64,000 nucleotides of DNA from Azotobacter bryophylli. Lineage in GTDB: Bacteria; Pseudomonadota; Gammaproteobacteria; Pseudomonadales; Pseudomonadaceae. The stretch spans positions 124,001 to 188,000 of the forward strand of contig NZ_JBHRSJ010000029.1 in assembly GCF_042643485.1 (NCBI RefSeq). The letters run 5' to 3'. A program made the position numbers and the translations under genes. Below are positions 41,437 through 50,255 of this stretch, piece by piece; position 1 is the stretch's first letter, and each line of letters starts with the position of its first letter. The notes under the pieces were generated by a model. That model did not search any database. It was not told the DNA's origin and saw only the letters and a program-made list of their open reading frames with translations.

Positions 41437-42768
41437 TCAGCGGGGGCTCTGGCCGGATACGCAATAGCGCCCGCGCCCTTCTCCCTTCGCCGCGTAGAGG
41501 GCCTTGTCCGCGCCGCGCAGCAGGCTGGGGACGTTGTCGCCCTCGGCGTAGATGCTCACCCCGGCGCTGAAGCTCAGGCGCAGGCCCTTGGCCGAGAAGC
41601 GCAGCCTGGCGCACTCGGTGCGCAGCCGTTCGAGGAAGCTGCAGGCGCCTTCGGCCGTGCTCTCCGGCATGACCAGCACGAATTCCTCGCCGCCGATGCG
41701 GCCGATGCTGTCGCTGTCCCGCGCACAGGACTTGAGCAGGCGGGCGAAGCTTACCAGCACCTCGTCGCCCACCGGATGCCCGTGGCTGTCGTTGATCGTC
41801 TTGAAGAAGTCCAGATCGATCATCATCACTGCCAGGGGACGACCATAGCGCCTGGCCACCTCCACCCGCTCGTGCATGATGTCGAGGATGCGCCGGCGGT
41901 TGCACAGGCCGGTCAGGCTGTCCGTGGAGGCCATCTCCTCCAGCTCGCGGTTGCGCTCCTCGAGCTTCTGCTCCAGCAGCTTGCGCGCGGTGATGTCGAT
42001 GACGAAGCTGATGCGTCGGTAGCGGCCGTCCGGCCCGCTGATCCGGCAGGACTCGGAGAGGACCACCCGCGGCTTGCCGTCGCGGGTGACCAACTGCTGC
42101 TCGCTGCGCGGCTCCTGGCCGGTCTCGATGAAACGGCGATGGCGCTCGGCGATCTCCGCCCGCGCCTCCTCCGGCACCACCAGGGTGAGGAGCTGGCCGA
42201 CCAGTTCGGCGGCGGTATAGCCGGAGAGCTGCTGGTAGGCCGGATTGACGTGCTCGAAGCGGCCCTCCTCGTCGATGATGCAGATGCCGACCGGGGCCGC
42301 GTCCAGGACCTGGCTGAAGCGGCCGAACATGGAAAGCTCCTGCTGCCGGGAGGCGGTGATGTCCAGCAGCAGCAAAAGCAGACGCGGCGGCCCCTCGCCG
42401 GCCGCGCCGCTGCGCAGGACGTGCACGCGCAGCCAGCGACGGTCCCCCTGGACGCACACCCCGACGATCAGGTCGTTGATCGGGCGATTCTCGTCGAGCA
42501 CCTGTGCGGTGAAGTCCTGCAGGGCCAGTGGCCGGTCCTCGGCGTCGCTCAGCGGCCCGAGCGCCTGCAGCCGCTGACCGGCCAGCGGCTCGGTCCCCAG
42601 CACTCGACAGGCGGCAAGGTTGGCGTAGTCGATCACGCCATCGACGCGGACAATGAGAACGCCCAGATCATCCGACGCCATCAGCTGCGCAACTGCGCCC
42701 ATGGCCTCGACTTCGGGAGTGCTGCCGGAAACCCGCATTTCTTCTGCTTTCCAAGATGATTGAGTCAC
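41437..42768 (-). CDS. PAS-PAS-GGDEF diguanylate cyclase
   Basis: This 443-aa protein has two PAS domains (about residues 20-140 and 145-270, the second with PVGICIIDEEGRFEHVNPAY) and a C-terminal GGDEF domain. The active loop is GGEEF, which is catalytically competent, and an inhibitory I-site RDSD lies five residues before it. ASTDSLTGLCNRR opens the cyclase domain and DLDFFKTINDSHGH gives the metal site. It makes c-di-GMP from two GTP. No membrane segment is present, so the signal is cytoplasmic. With the EAL gene downstream it forms an opposing synthesis/degradation pair. Confidence 0.93.
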   Translation of the reverse strand: MTQSSWKAEEMRVSGSTPEVEAMGAVAQLMASDDLGVLIVRVDGVIDYANLAACRVLGTEPLAGQRLQALGPLSDAEDRPLALQDFTAQVLDENRPINDLIVGVCVQGDRRWLRVHVLRSGAAGEGPPRLLLLLLDITASRQQELSMFGRFSQVLDAAPVGICIIDEEGRFEHVNPAYQQLSGYTAAELVGQLLTLVVPEEARAEIAERHRRFIETGQEPRSEQQLVTRDGKPRVVLSESCRISGPDGRYRRISFVIDITARKLLEQKLEERNRELEEMASTDSLTGLCNRRRILDIMHERVEVARRYGRPLAVMMIDLDFFKTINDSHGHPVGDEVLVSFARLLKSCARDSDSIGRIGGEEFVLVMPESTAEGACSFLERLRTECARLRFSAKGLRLSFSAGVSIYAEGDNVPSLLRGADKALYAAKGEGRGRYCVSGQSPR

Positions 42769-43178
42769 CAGCCCCGGACCGGGGCCGGACGATACCGCCT
42801 AGCATATAACCCGCGCGAACCGCGGGATATGGGGCCGAAAGCCAAACGTCTTCGCCGCCCCTGCCGAAACTCCCCAGCAAGAAACGCGATCCGGGCCGAT
42901 CACCTGACCCGGCGGCAATCCCGCTTCACTGCGACTACAGGGTAGCCCCATGGAACGCCCCGAAGAACGGCCCCTCGAACAGGGCGCCGTCGCGGGAACC
43001 ACCGCGCGTCCGCCCCTCGGACTGCGGCCATCATCGGGCCGATTCCGATAGACCGCACTGATGTGACTCAAGTCACGTTTTATTCGCCGATCCGAACAAG
43101 CAACTTCACCGGCCCGCGCCATGGCATTCGCGCCTCGCCTTCTGCCCGGCAGGGCATCACGCATCCTTCGGCCGTCAA
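42769..43178. other. Intergenic region, no gene seen
   Basis: About 410 bases between the GGDEF gene and the AT-rich promoter of the phrB operon. Short frames occur on both strands but none has family character or a clear ribosome-binding site. No RNA gene is recognised. Confidence 0.5.
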
Positions 43179-43250
43179 TCCTACACAAAACCTATACACA
43201 GTGTTTGACTTGTATAACAAAACTCCTATCCTTGTGCATACTTATACAAA
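43179..43250 (+). promoter_or_regulatory. Promoter region with repeated TATACA-type sites before the phrB operon
   Basis: This AT-rich stretch holds a row of related elements: CTACACAAAA at 43181, CTATACACA at 43192, TTGTATAA at 43210-43217 and TTATACAA at 43242-43249. A TTGACT at 43205 is a possible -35 box. The operon start is at 43284. The sites match those at 39020 and are likely bound by one of the two MerR/LitR proteins encoded in the window, giving light-dependent expression. Confidence 0.6.
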
Positions 43251-43283
43251 AGCAGCCGTGCTGTACACATAAGAGGTCATGCC

Positions 43284-44246
43284 ATGTCCGCGTTCGCCTC
43301 CGGCTCCATCAAGATCGGCATCAGTGCCTGCCTGCTCGGCCAACCCGTGCGCTTCAACGGCGGCCACAAGGAATCGCGCCTGTGCAGCGATATCCTCTCC
43401 CGCCACTTCGAGTTCGTCCCGCTCTGCCCGGAGCTGGCCATCGGCCTGGGCGCACCGCGCGAGCCGATCCGCCTGGTCGGCAACCCGACCAATCCGCGCG
43501 CTCTGGGCTCGGTGAACCGCACGCTGGACGTGACCGGGGCGCTGGACGACTATGGCCGGGAAACGGCCGAGCGGCTGGACGATGTCTGCGGCTTCATCCT
43601 CATGCAGAAATCGCCGTCCTGCGGCATGGAACGGGTCAAGGTCTACCAGGAGAACGGCGTACCGTCCGAGGGCGGCGGCCGCGGCATCTTCGCCGCCGCG
43701 CTGATGCGCGCCCGGTCGGAGCTGCCGGTGGAGGAAGACGGCCGGCTGAACGACCCGGTGCTGCGCGAGAACTTCCTGACCCGGGTCTTCGCCTACGCCG
43801 AATGGCAGCGTCTGCTGCGTTCGGGGCTGAGCCGCAAGGCGCTGATCGACTTTCACACCCGCTACAAGTACCAGTTGATGGCGACCTGTCCGGTGCAGTA
43901 CCGGGCGCTCGGCCGCCTGGTCGCCGGCTGCAGCCGGCAGTCGCTGGAGGAGCTGGCGCCGCGCTATTTCACCCAACTGATGGCGGCCCTGAAGAAGACC
44001 GCCAGCCGCGGCACCCACAGCAACGCCCTGCAGCACCTGTGCGGCTATCTGAAGGGCTTCCTGAGCGGCGCCGAGAAACAGGAGCTGCACCATCTGATCG
44101 AGCAGTACCGGCGCGGCATCATCCCGTTGGTGGTGCCGCTGACCCTGATCAAACACCACTTCCGACTCCATCCGGACGCCTACATCGAGCGGCAGGCCTA
44201 TCTGCAGCCGCACCCGGAGGAGCTCGGCCTGCGCAACGCCATCTGA
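43284..44246 (+). CDS. DUF523 and DUF1722 domain protein
   Basis: This 320-aa protein joins DUF523 (about residues 8-150: IGISACLLGQPVRFNGGHKE, GFILMQKSPSCGMERVKVY, with conserved Cys in ACLLG and PSCG) and DUF1722 (about 185-310: LIDFHTRYKYQLMATCPVQY, LKGFLSGAEKQELHHLIEQY). The fused protein is widespread next to phrB and LitR-type regulators, which suggests a role in photorepair or light stress; the biochemical activity is unknown. The conserved cysteines suggest a metal centre. It is the first gene of the operon, 2 bases ahead of the MerR gene. Confidence 0.92.
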   Translation: MSAFASGSIKIGISACLLGQPVRFNGGHKESRLCSDILSRHFEFVPLCPELAIGLGAPREPIRLVGNPTNPRALGSVNRTLDVTGALDDYGRETAERLDDVCGFILMQKSPSCGMERVKVYQENGVPSEGGGRGIFAAALMRARSELPVEEDGRLNDPVLRENFLTRVFAYAEWQRLLRSGLSRKALIDFHTRYKYQLMATCPVQYRALGRLVAGCSRQSLEELAPRYFTQLMAALKKTASRGTHSNALQHLCGYLKGFLSGAEKQELHHLIEQYRRGIIPLVVPLTLIKHHFRLHPDAYIERQAYLQPHPEELGLRNAI

Positions 44247-44248
44247 CC

Positions 44249-45190
44249 ATGAACGACACCTTCGATCCGGGGGCCGGCGCCCCCCTCGACGACTACCGCG
44301 CCGCCCTCGCCCGGGGCCTGCTGCCGATCCGCGAAGTGGCTAGGCAGACCGGCGTCAACCCGGTGACCCTGCGCGCCTGGGAGCGCCGTTACGGCCTGAT
44401 CGTGCCGCGGCGCACGCCCAAGGGCCATCGTCTGTACTCCCCGGCGCAGGTCGGCCAGATCCGCGAGGTCCTCGCCTGGCTCGAGCGCGGCGTGGCGGTC
44501 GGCCAGGTCAAGAGCCTGCTCGGCGACGGCCTGCCGCCGCCCGGCGACGAAAGCTCGCCCTGGCGCGAGCAGCGCCGCCAGCTGCTCGACGCCATCGGCC
44601 GACTGGCCGAGCGGACGCTGGACGACAGCTTCAACCACGCCATGGCCCTCTACCCGCCGGCGACCCTGTGCCGGCAACTGCTCCTGCCGCTGCTCGACGA
44701 GCTGCAGCTGCGCTGGCGCAGCCAGACGGGCGCCCGCGCCGAACAGGTGTTCTTCCTCTCCTGGCTGCGCAGCAAGCTGGGCGCGCGCCTCTATCACAAC
44801 AACCGCCTGCACAGCGGTGCGCCGCTGCTGCTGCTGAACCTCTCCGAACTGCCGATGGAGGCCGGCCTGTGGCTCTGCGCCTGGCTGGCGAGCAACGCCG
44901 AATGCCCGGTGGAGGTGTTCGACTGGCCGCTGCCCGCGCCCGAACTGGCCCTCGCCATCGAGCGCCTGCAGCCGCACGGCGTGCTGCTCTACAGCAGCCA
45001 GGCGCTCGGGCCGGCGCAGCTGCAGTTGCTGCAGCAGAACCTCGGCCGGCCGCGTCTGCTGTGCGGCCCGGCGGCCAGCATCCACCGCGACGCACTGCTC
45101 GAAACCGACGACCTGCACCTCGCCGAAGACCCGCTGGAAGCCCTGCGCTACCTGCAGGACCGCGGCCTGCTCGGCAACATCCGAGGATGA
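44249..45190 (+). CDS. MerR-family regulator, class II LitR-like
   Basis: This 313-aa regulator has a MerR head LLPIREVARQTGVNPVTLRA and WERRYGLIVPRRTPKGHRLY (about residues 25-65) and a C-terminal B12-binding-like fold without the DxHxxG ligand motif. The head is nearly the same as in the MerR protein at 32922, so both may recognise the same sites. It sits between the DUF523/DUF1722 gene and phrB in one operon and probably controls the TTATACAA-type array upstream. Its last codons overlap possible phrB starts (GATGATG). Confidence 0.88.
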   Translation: MNDTFDPGAGAPLDDYRAALARGLLPIREVARQTGVNPVTLRAWERRYGLIVPRRTPKGHRLYSPAQVGQIREVLAWLERGVAVGQVKSLLGDGLPPPGDESSPWREQRRQLLDAIGRLAERTLDDSFNHAMALYPPATLCRQLLLPLLDELQLRWRSQTGARAEQVFFLSWLRSKLGARLYHNNRLHSGAPLLLLNLSELPMEAGLWLCAWLASNAECPVEVFDWPLPAPELALAIERLQPHGVLLYSSQALGPAQLQLLQQNLGRPRLLCGPAASIHRDALLETDDLHLAEDPLEALRYLQDRGLLGNIRG

Positions 45191-45195
45191 TGTCC

Positions 45196-46635
45196 ATGCA
45201 TCAACTGATCTGGTTCCGCAGCGACCTGCGCGTGCAGGACAACAGCGCCCTCGCCGCCGCCATGGCGGCCGGGCCGACCATCGCCCTCTACCTGGTGAGC
45301 CCCGGCCAGTGGCGGGAGCACGACGACGCGCCGTGCAAGGTCGACTTCTGGCTGCGCAACCTGGCCGCCCTGCAGGTCAAGCTGCAGCAGCTCAACGTGC
45401 CGCTGCTGGTCCGCCACGCCGAGTTCTGGAGCGAGGCGCCGCGGGTGCTCGACGAGGTCTGCCGGGCGCATCGCGTCGCCTGCGTGCGGGTCAACGAGGA
45501 GTACGGCATCCACGAGAGCCGTCGCGACCGCGCGGTCGCCGAGACCCTCGCCTCGCAGGGCGTGGCCTTCGAGAGCCACCTCGACCAGTTGCTGTTCCGC
45601 CCGGGCAGCGTGCTGACCCGCTCCGGCGGCTACTTCCAGGTCTTCGGCCAGTTCCGCCGGGCCTGCTACCAGCGTCTCTACGGCGAGCTGCCGGAACTGC
45701 TCGCCACGCCCGCCGCCCAGGCGCCGCTGCCGATCGCCAGCGATGCGGTACCGACCGCCGTGGCCGGCTTCGACCTGCCCGACCAGGCCCGGCGCCGGCT
45801 CTGGCCGGCCGGCGAGATCGCCGCCCAGCACCGTCTGGCGCTGTTCGCCGAGGAGCACCTGGCCGGTTACCGGGAGCAGCGCGACTTCCCCGCCATCGAC
45901 GGCACCAGCCAGCTGTCGCCCTACCTCGCCGCCGGCGTGCTGTCCCCGCGCCAATGCCTGCACACCGCCCTGCGCGGCAACCGCGGCGAGTTCGAGAGCG
46001 GCAACCCGGGCGCCGTCGCCTGGATCAGCGAACTGCTCTGGCGCGAGTTCTACAAACACATCCTGGTGGGCTACCCGCGGGTTTCGCGGGGTCGCGCCTT
46101 CCGCCCGGAAACCGAGGCCCTGCCCTGGCGCCAGGTGCCGGACGAACTGGCGGCCTGGCAGGAGGGCCGCACCGGCTTCCCGATCATCGACGCGGCCATG
46201 CGCCAGCTGTGCGCCACCGGCTGGATGCACAACCGCCTGCGCATGATCGTCGCCATGTTCCTGGCCAAGAACCTGCTGATCGACTGGCGCGAGGGCGAGC
46301 GTTTCTTCATGCGCCAGCTGATCGACGGCGATCTGGCGGCGAACAACGGCGGCTGGCAGTGGTGCGCCTCCACCGGCACCGACGCGGCGCCCTACTTCCG
46401 CGTGTTCAACCCGCTGACCCAGTCGGAGAAGTTCGACCCCAACGGCACCTTCATCCGCCACTGGCTGCCCGAGCTGGCGGATCTGGGGCCGCGCGACATC
46501 CACAACCCGGTCGCCGCCGGCGGACTGTTCGGCCGTCCCGACTACCCGCGCCCGATCATCGATCTGGCGCGCAGCCGCGAGCGCGTCCTGCGGGCGTTCC
46601 AGGAACTGCCGCAGCTGGAAGCCGCCCCGGCCTGA
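45196..46635 (+). CDS. phrB: Deoxyribodipyrimidine photolyase (CPD photolyase)
   Basis: This 479-aa flavoprotein repairs UV-induced cyclobutane pyrimidine dimers with blue light. It has an N-terminal antenna domain (LIWFRSDLRVQDNSALAAAM) and a C-terminal FAD domain with TSQLSPYLAAGVLSPRQCL, ELLWREFYKHIL, the Trp-rich GFPIIDAAMRQLCATGWMHN, RMIVAMFLAKNLLIDWR and NGGWQWCASTGTDAAPYFRV. Length fits the E. coli-type enzyme of about 470 aa. The start at 45196 has GAGGAT in front; two in-frame ATGs at 45187 and 45190 overlap the MerR stop and are alternatives. It is the last gene of the light operon. Confidence 0.96.
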   Translation: MHQLIWFRSDLRVQDNSALAAAMAAGPTIALYLVSPGQWREHDDAPCKVDFWLRNLAALQVKLQQLNVPLLVRHAEFWSEAPRVLDEVCRAHRVACVRVNEEYGIHESRRDRAVAETLASQGVAFESHLDQLLFRPGSVLTRSGGYFQVFGQFRRACYQRLYGELPELLATPAAQAPLPIASDAVPTAVAGFDLPDQARRRLWPAGEIAAQHRLALFAEEHLAGYREQRDFPAIDGTSQLSPYLAAGVLSPRQCLHTALRGNRGEFESGNPGAVAWISELLWREFYKHILVGYPRVSRGRAFRPETEALPWRQVPDELAAWQEGRTGFPIIDAAMRQLCATGWMHNRLRMIVAMFLAKNLLIDWREGERFFMRQLIDGDLAANNGGWQWCASTGTDAAPYFRVFNPLTQSEKFDPNGTFIRHWLPELADLGPRDIHNPVAAGGLFGRPDYPRPIIDLARSRERVLRAFQELPQLEAAPA

Positions 46636-46662
46636 GCGCGGTGCGCGGACGGCTCCAGAAAA

Positions 46663-46699
46663 GCGGCGCGAGCCGGGCATCGGCCCCGGCCCGCGCCGC
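46663..46699. terminator. GC-rich hairpin between convergent genes
   Basis: GCGGCGCG at 46663-46670 pairs with CGCGCCGC at 46692-46699, with inner GCCGGG/CCCGGC-type pairing. It lies between the convergent phrB and secreted-protein genes and could serve both, though a T-run is missing. Confidence 0.45.
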
Positions 46700-46705
46700 C
46701 CTGGC

Positions 46706-47026
46706 CTAGTAGTTCGAGCCCGAACCGCCCTTCTCGAAGTTGCCCTCGGTGGGGGAGCCACGACCCTTGCCCTCCTGGCCCCCGAGCACCTCCATGGCCT
46801 GTTTGGCGTGCATCACGCAGCCCTCGGTGTCGCCGGCCTTCTGCGCATCCCGGGCCTGCTTGAGGTGCATTTTGGCTTCGTCCTTGTACTCCTTCTCGAG
46901 CTCTCCCCCACGGGATGACATCTCCCGGTCGACCTGCTGCAGGTAGTCGTGGCACTGATCCTTGGCGGCGAAGGCCGCCGAGCTGGCCAACACAATTCCG
47001 GTCGCGAACAATGCTCGAAGCTTCAT
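46706..47026 (-). CDS. Secreted hypothetical protein, 106 aa
   Basis: This 106-aa protein has a clear signal peptide (LRALFATGIVLASSAAFAA) and a charged helical mature part with two cysteines (DQCHDYLQQ and EGCVMHAKQAMEVLGG), followed by a Gly-rich tail. GGAGGA lies before the ATG at 47026. I do not recognise the family; size, signal and Cys pattern are like small periplasmic proteins of Pseudomonas. Confidence 0.7.
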   Translation of the reverse strand: MKLRALFATGIVLASSAAFAAKDQCHDYLQQVDREMSSRGGELEKEYKDEAKMHLKQARDAQKAGDTEGCVMHAKQAMEVLGGQEGKGRGSPTEGNFEKGGSGSNY

Positions 47027-47210
47027 CGTGAATCCTCCGGTCGGATGGATGGCGGCGCCCCAGCGGAGGGGGCACGCCGGTACGGAGCGCGCCTGGCGGC
47101 GGGCTCTGGATTCGGACTGCGGGAGAGGTGCGAACGTTCGGACGAAATTACCGGCGGCAAACCACCCGACGGCGCGGGACCGAGAGGCGGCAGGGCTCAG
47201 GCGAGCCCAT

Positions 47211-47519
47211 CTACCAGGCCGCATCCTGGGAGATGGGAGTGCGCAGCGGCTGCTGCGGGCCGTCGTCGAAGCCGCACATCTCGTTGTGCACCACGCACTG
47301 CACCAGATGGAACGGTACCCGTGCCGGCAGCTTCTCCAGCAGGTTGCGCGCCTGGGTGGTCGAGCGCAGCCGCCAGATACTCCCCGCATCGTCGATCAGC
47401 GTCCGCCGCTGCCCGGCAATCAACGCCTGCAACACGTAGATGCCGCCCTCGATGGCGATCAGTTCGAGGGACTCCAGCCGGCCGGCGCCGGCTTCGGCGT
47501 GCAATAGCTCCAGATTCAT
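47211..47519 (-). CDS. DUF6482 family protein
   Basis: This 102-aa cytoplasmic protein begins NLELLHAEAGAGRLESLELI and contains VVHNEMCGFDDGP near the C terminus, the pattern of DUF6482 proteins common in Pseudomonas. No function is known. The 180 bases on its 3' side up to the secreted-protein start show nothing. Confidence 0.75.
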   Translation of the reverse strand: MNLELLHAEAGAGRLESLELIAIEGGIYVLQALIAGQRRTLIDDAGSIWRLRSTTQARNLLEKLPARVPFHLVQCVVHNEMCGFDDGPQQPLRTPISQDAAW

Positions 47520-47597
47520 CGGCTTCTCCTCACATCTTCTCGGACGAAGCGGCGGCTGCGCCGGCGAAGCGAACGGCCGCCGCGGGTGAATCTCGCG

Positions 47598-48173
47598 TCA
47601 ACAGGTGCGCTCCGCCTCCGCCGCCACGCAGCCGAGGGCGCCCAGCAGGCGTTCGCGCAGCCCCGGATGGCGCGCGCGGGGATCCAGCCAGATGGCGAAG
47701 AAGGCGCGGGCGAAGTCGCTGTCGTGCACCTCGTGGCGCAGCTCGCCGCCGACGTAGAAGCGCATCCCCTGCCCCGGCAGGAACACCGCGGCGATGCGCT
47801 CGCCCGGCTCGACGTCGGTGAAGGCCTGGAGCATCTCCCCGCGCCACTGCTCCAGCTGTTCCGGGCTCACCTGCTCGCCGTACAGGCGGCGGATCTCCTC
47901 GAGGCTGACGCTGACCAGCCGGTCGCGCTCGATTCGCCGGTGGTAGGTCAGCTCCAGGGCGAAGGGCGCCTCCTCGCTCGGCGGCTGGACCGGGCTGAAC
48001 AGCTGCGCGCTGTAGATCGGCTCGCCGAACAGGCGCAGCTCGCCGCTGCCGACCAGCCGGGCATCGGGAATCGTCTCCTGCCACTTGTTGTCGGCGAAGG
48101 CACCGCAACTGAGCAGACAGAGCATCCATAACCAGTGCCCGGAACGGGCTTGGCGGTCTAAACGGTCATTCAT
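47598..48173 (-). CDS. Chalcone-isomerase-like periplasmic protein
   Basis: This 191-aa protein has an N-terminal signal (HWLWMLCLLSCGAFA) and a chalcone-isomerase-like fold: LVGSGELRLFGEPIYSAQLF, ALELTYHRRIERDRLVSVSL, GQGMRFYVGGELRHEVHDSD, AFFAIWLDPRA. Bacterial members of this family are periplasmic with unknown ligand and do not make flavonoids. GGAGGATG precedes the start. It stands alone. Confidence 0.82.
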   Translation of the reverse strand: MNDRLDRQARSGHWLWMLCLLSCGAFADNKWQETIPDARLVGSGELRLFGEPIYSAQLFSPVQPPSEEAPFALELTYHRRIERDRLVSVSLEEIRRLYGEQVSPEQLEQWRGEMLQAFTDVEPGERIAAVFLPGQGMRFYVGGELRHEVHDSDFARAFFAIWLDPRARHPGLRERLLGALGCVAAEAERTC

Positions 48174-48556
48174 CGCGCATCCTCCCTGGCTGGACTAAGA
48201 CGAGCCATCGGTCGGGTCATACCGCTGTCTCGACAACCCCGGACAGACTCCAACGACCGATGCTGGGTACCTGATCAGCATCATGCCAGCGAAGCCCCTC
48301 GATTAAACTTAATACGCGACTAATGATTTTGCACAGGTCAAGGGACCGAAATTCGCAAGTCCCGTACCGCTCCTGCGACCCCATGACCGCTCGTCCCCGC
48401 CGCACGCCGGGCGAATCGATGCCACACTGATAACCATCGCGAGCGGGGCTGGCTCCCCCGGCGAAGTCGCGCTCCGCCGACGGCGGGCGTGGCAGGGCAC
48501 ACCAGGCATGCCGGTGTCGACCGGCAGGCGCATGTCACCGACCACGGAGATCTGCG
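48174..48556. other. Intergenic region with divergent promoters
   Basis: About 380 bases between the divergent chalcone-isomerase-like and ligase genes. An AT-rich patch at 48303-48335 (ATTAAACTTAATACGCG) is the likely promoter region of the minus-strand gene. No RNA gene or repeat is seen. Confidence 0.4.
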
Positions 48557-49705
48557 ATGAAGCTGTACCGGTACCCCGCGCTGTCCTCCGCCCTCTGCGG
48601 CATCGAGTTCGAATACCTGCTGATCGACCTGCGCACCGGCCGCCTGCGGGACTTCCGCGACCTGGACTTCCGCCAGCTCAGCGCCCAGCTCGCCGACAAG
48701 CCCGGTCTCGACGATCCCGGCCTGGCCGTCGGCGACATGGGCATCCGCAGCGGTTACTGGTACCTGGAGGGCGACGAGCGCTACCACCCCGACGGCAGTT
48801 TCCGCACCCTGGCGGTGAAGGGCGTGGAGATCCGCACGCCGCCGGAGAACGGCGTGGAGAACGCCATCGCGCGGCTGCTGGAGATCGAGGCGCAGCTGGC
48901 GCAGCGGCTGGAGCGCCACGGACTCGGCCTGGCCATCGCCGGCCTCAATCCGCAGCACGAGCGCTACGAGTTCGACCCGCCGCTGAACGCCTTCGAGACC
49001 CGGCTGCGGGCGGAGGACCGGGAGTACGACGGCAGCGAGGTTTCGACCCTGACCTACGGCCCGGACATCAACCTCTCGCTGCCGGGCTGGAGCCTGGCGA
49101 GCAGCCTGGACGCGGCACGCAAGCTCAACTACTACGCACCCTACCTCGTGCCCTTCAGCTTCAGTTCGCCCTACTATGCCGGCGCCCCCTGGCACGGCTG
49201 GTCGCGCCGCACCTGGCTGCGCTGCGCCTGCCGCCCGGCGGTCAAGCTCTACTGCGAGCCGGAAATCCATGCGGCCCAGGCCGGGCAGTCCGTCCTGACC
49301 CGTTCGGCGCGGCTGCCGCGGGAGGTCGGTCGCCTGGAGTTCAAGGCCTTCGACGCCATGCCCTCGGTGGAGCTGCTGACCGCCTGCTGTCACCTGCTGA
49401 CCGGCATCTGCCTGGCCGACGACCTGCGCGGTCGCAGCGAGCAGCCGGATCTGGCCCTGTACCGGCGGGCCGCGCTGGCCGCCTTCGACGACCGCGGGAT
49501 TCGCGATGGCGCGCGCCGGCTGCTGGACTCCGCCGCCGCCGCCCTCGACCGCGCCGGCGACGACACCGCGGTGATGTCTCTGCTGCCCCTGGCGCATCTG
49601 CTCGCCAGCCGCAGCACCCCGGCCCACGCCCTGCGCGCCAGCGGCCGGATGTACCACCCGGGCGGGCTGTCGAGCACCCTGGAGCGACCGCGGGCTTCGG
49701 CGTGA
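48557..49705 (+). CDS. Glutamate-cysteine ligase-like carboxylate-amine ligase (GCS2 family)
   Basis: This 382-aa protein has the GCS2 signature: GIEFEYLLID near the start, KGVEIRTPPENGVENAIARL, GLNPQHERYEFDPPLN and GRLEFKAFDAMPSVELLTA. GCS2 proteins join an amino acid to the gamma-carboxyl of glutamate or catalyse similar amide ligations with ATP. This one is probably not the main glutathione enzyme, since it belongs to the YbdK-like class found alone in the genome. The neighbours give no clue to the substrate. Confidence 0.82.
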   Translation: MKLYRYPALSSALCGIEFEYLLIDLRTGRLRDFRDLDFRQLSAQLADKPGLDDPGLAVGDMGIRSGYWYLEGDERYHPDGSFRTLAVKGVEIRTPPENGVENAIARLLEIEAQLAQRLERHGLGLAIAGLNPQHERYEFDPPLNAFETRLRAEDREYDGSEVSTLTYGPDINLSLPGWSLASSLDAARKLNYYAPYLVPFSFSSPYYAGAPWHGWSRRTWLRCACRPAVKLYCEPEIHAAQAGQSVLTRSARLPREVGRLEFKAFDAMPSVELLTACCHLLTGICLADDLRGRSEQPDLALYRRAALAAFDDRGIRDGARRLLDSAAAALDRAGDDTAVMSLLPLAHLLASRSTPAHALRASGRMYHPGGLSSTLERPRASA

Positions 49706-49825
49706 TGGCCATGGCGAGCACGGCGGATCGACCGGTCGCCGTTGTCGCGGCCGGGCAGGATGGGAAGAGGTTCTACGGGCGGAATCGAAAGCGCTCCCCG
49801 CCGGACGGCGGGGAGCTGGCGGGAA

Positions 49826-50044
49826 TCAGGCTGCGGAGGCCTTCCTGAGGATATCGGCCATCTGGTCTTTGAGGCCCAGCTTTTCCTTCTTCAGCTTTTC
49901 GATCTCCTCCGGCGTACCCGGCTCGATATGGGCCTCCATGTTCTTGATGCGCTGATCGAGTTCGTTGTGCGCGTCGAACAGGCGGGTGAAATGCGCATCT
50001 TCGGTCTTCAGACGGGTGATCAGATCGCGGTATTCGGGAAACAT
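49826..50044 (-). CDS. YdcH-like DUF465 family protein
   Basis: This 72-aa protein is a helical hairpin of the DUF465/YdcH family: FPEYRDLITRLKTEDAHFTR, LFDAHNELDQRIKNME, EEIEKLKKEKLGLKDQMADI. Members are small coiled coils often associated with nucleoid or cytoskeletal proteins, without a settled role. AGGAG precedes the ATG at 50044. Confidence 0.9.
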   Translation of the reverse strand: MFPEYRDLITRLKTEDAHFTRLFDAHNELDQRIKNMEAHIEPGTPEEIEKLKKEKLGLKDQMADILRKASAA

Positions 50045-50255
50045 CGGAACTCCTGGATTCTTGGCTGTTGCTGACAAGGCAGATGCATGGGCTATCCATG
50101 CCGGAGAGCACCGCGGCGCCGGGTGAACGGTGACACAGGTCTCAATCGCATCCTGACAGCCGGGAGCCTGGGGGCTATTGATCGGCGTCATGCCGCCGGG
50201 GGAATCGGAGCGGCCCGCCCGGTGGCGCACGATCGCCCCGCCGTACCGGCACGGG

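Noticed and set aside
41333..42457. Upstream extension of the EAL frame into the GGDEF gene
   Set aside because: It is the out-of-frame shadow of the GGDEF gene. The EAL protein has a plausible start at 41332.
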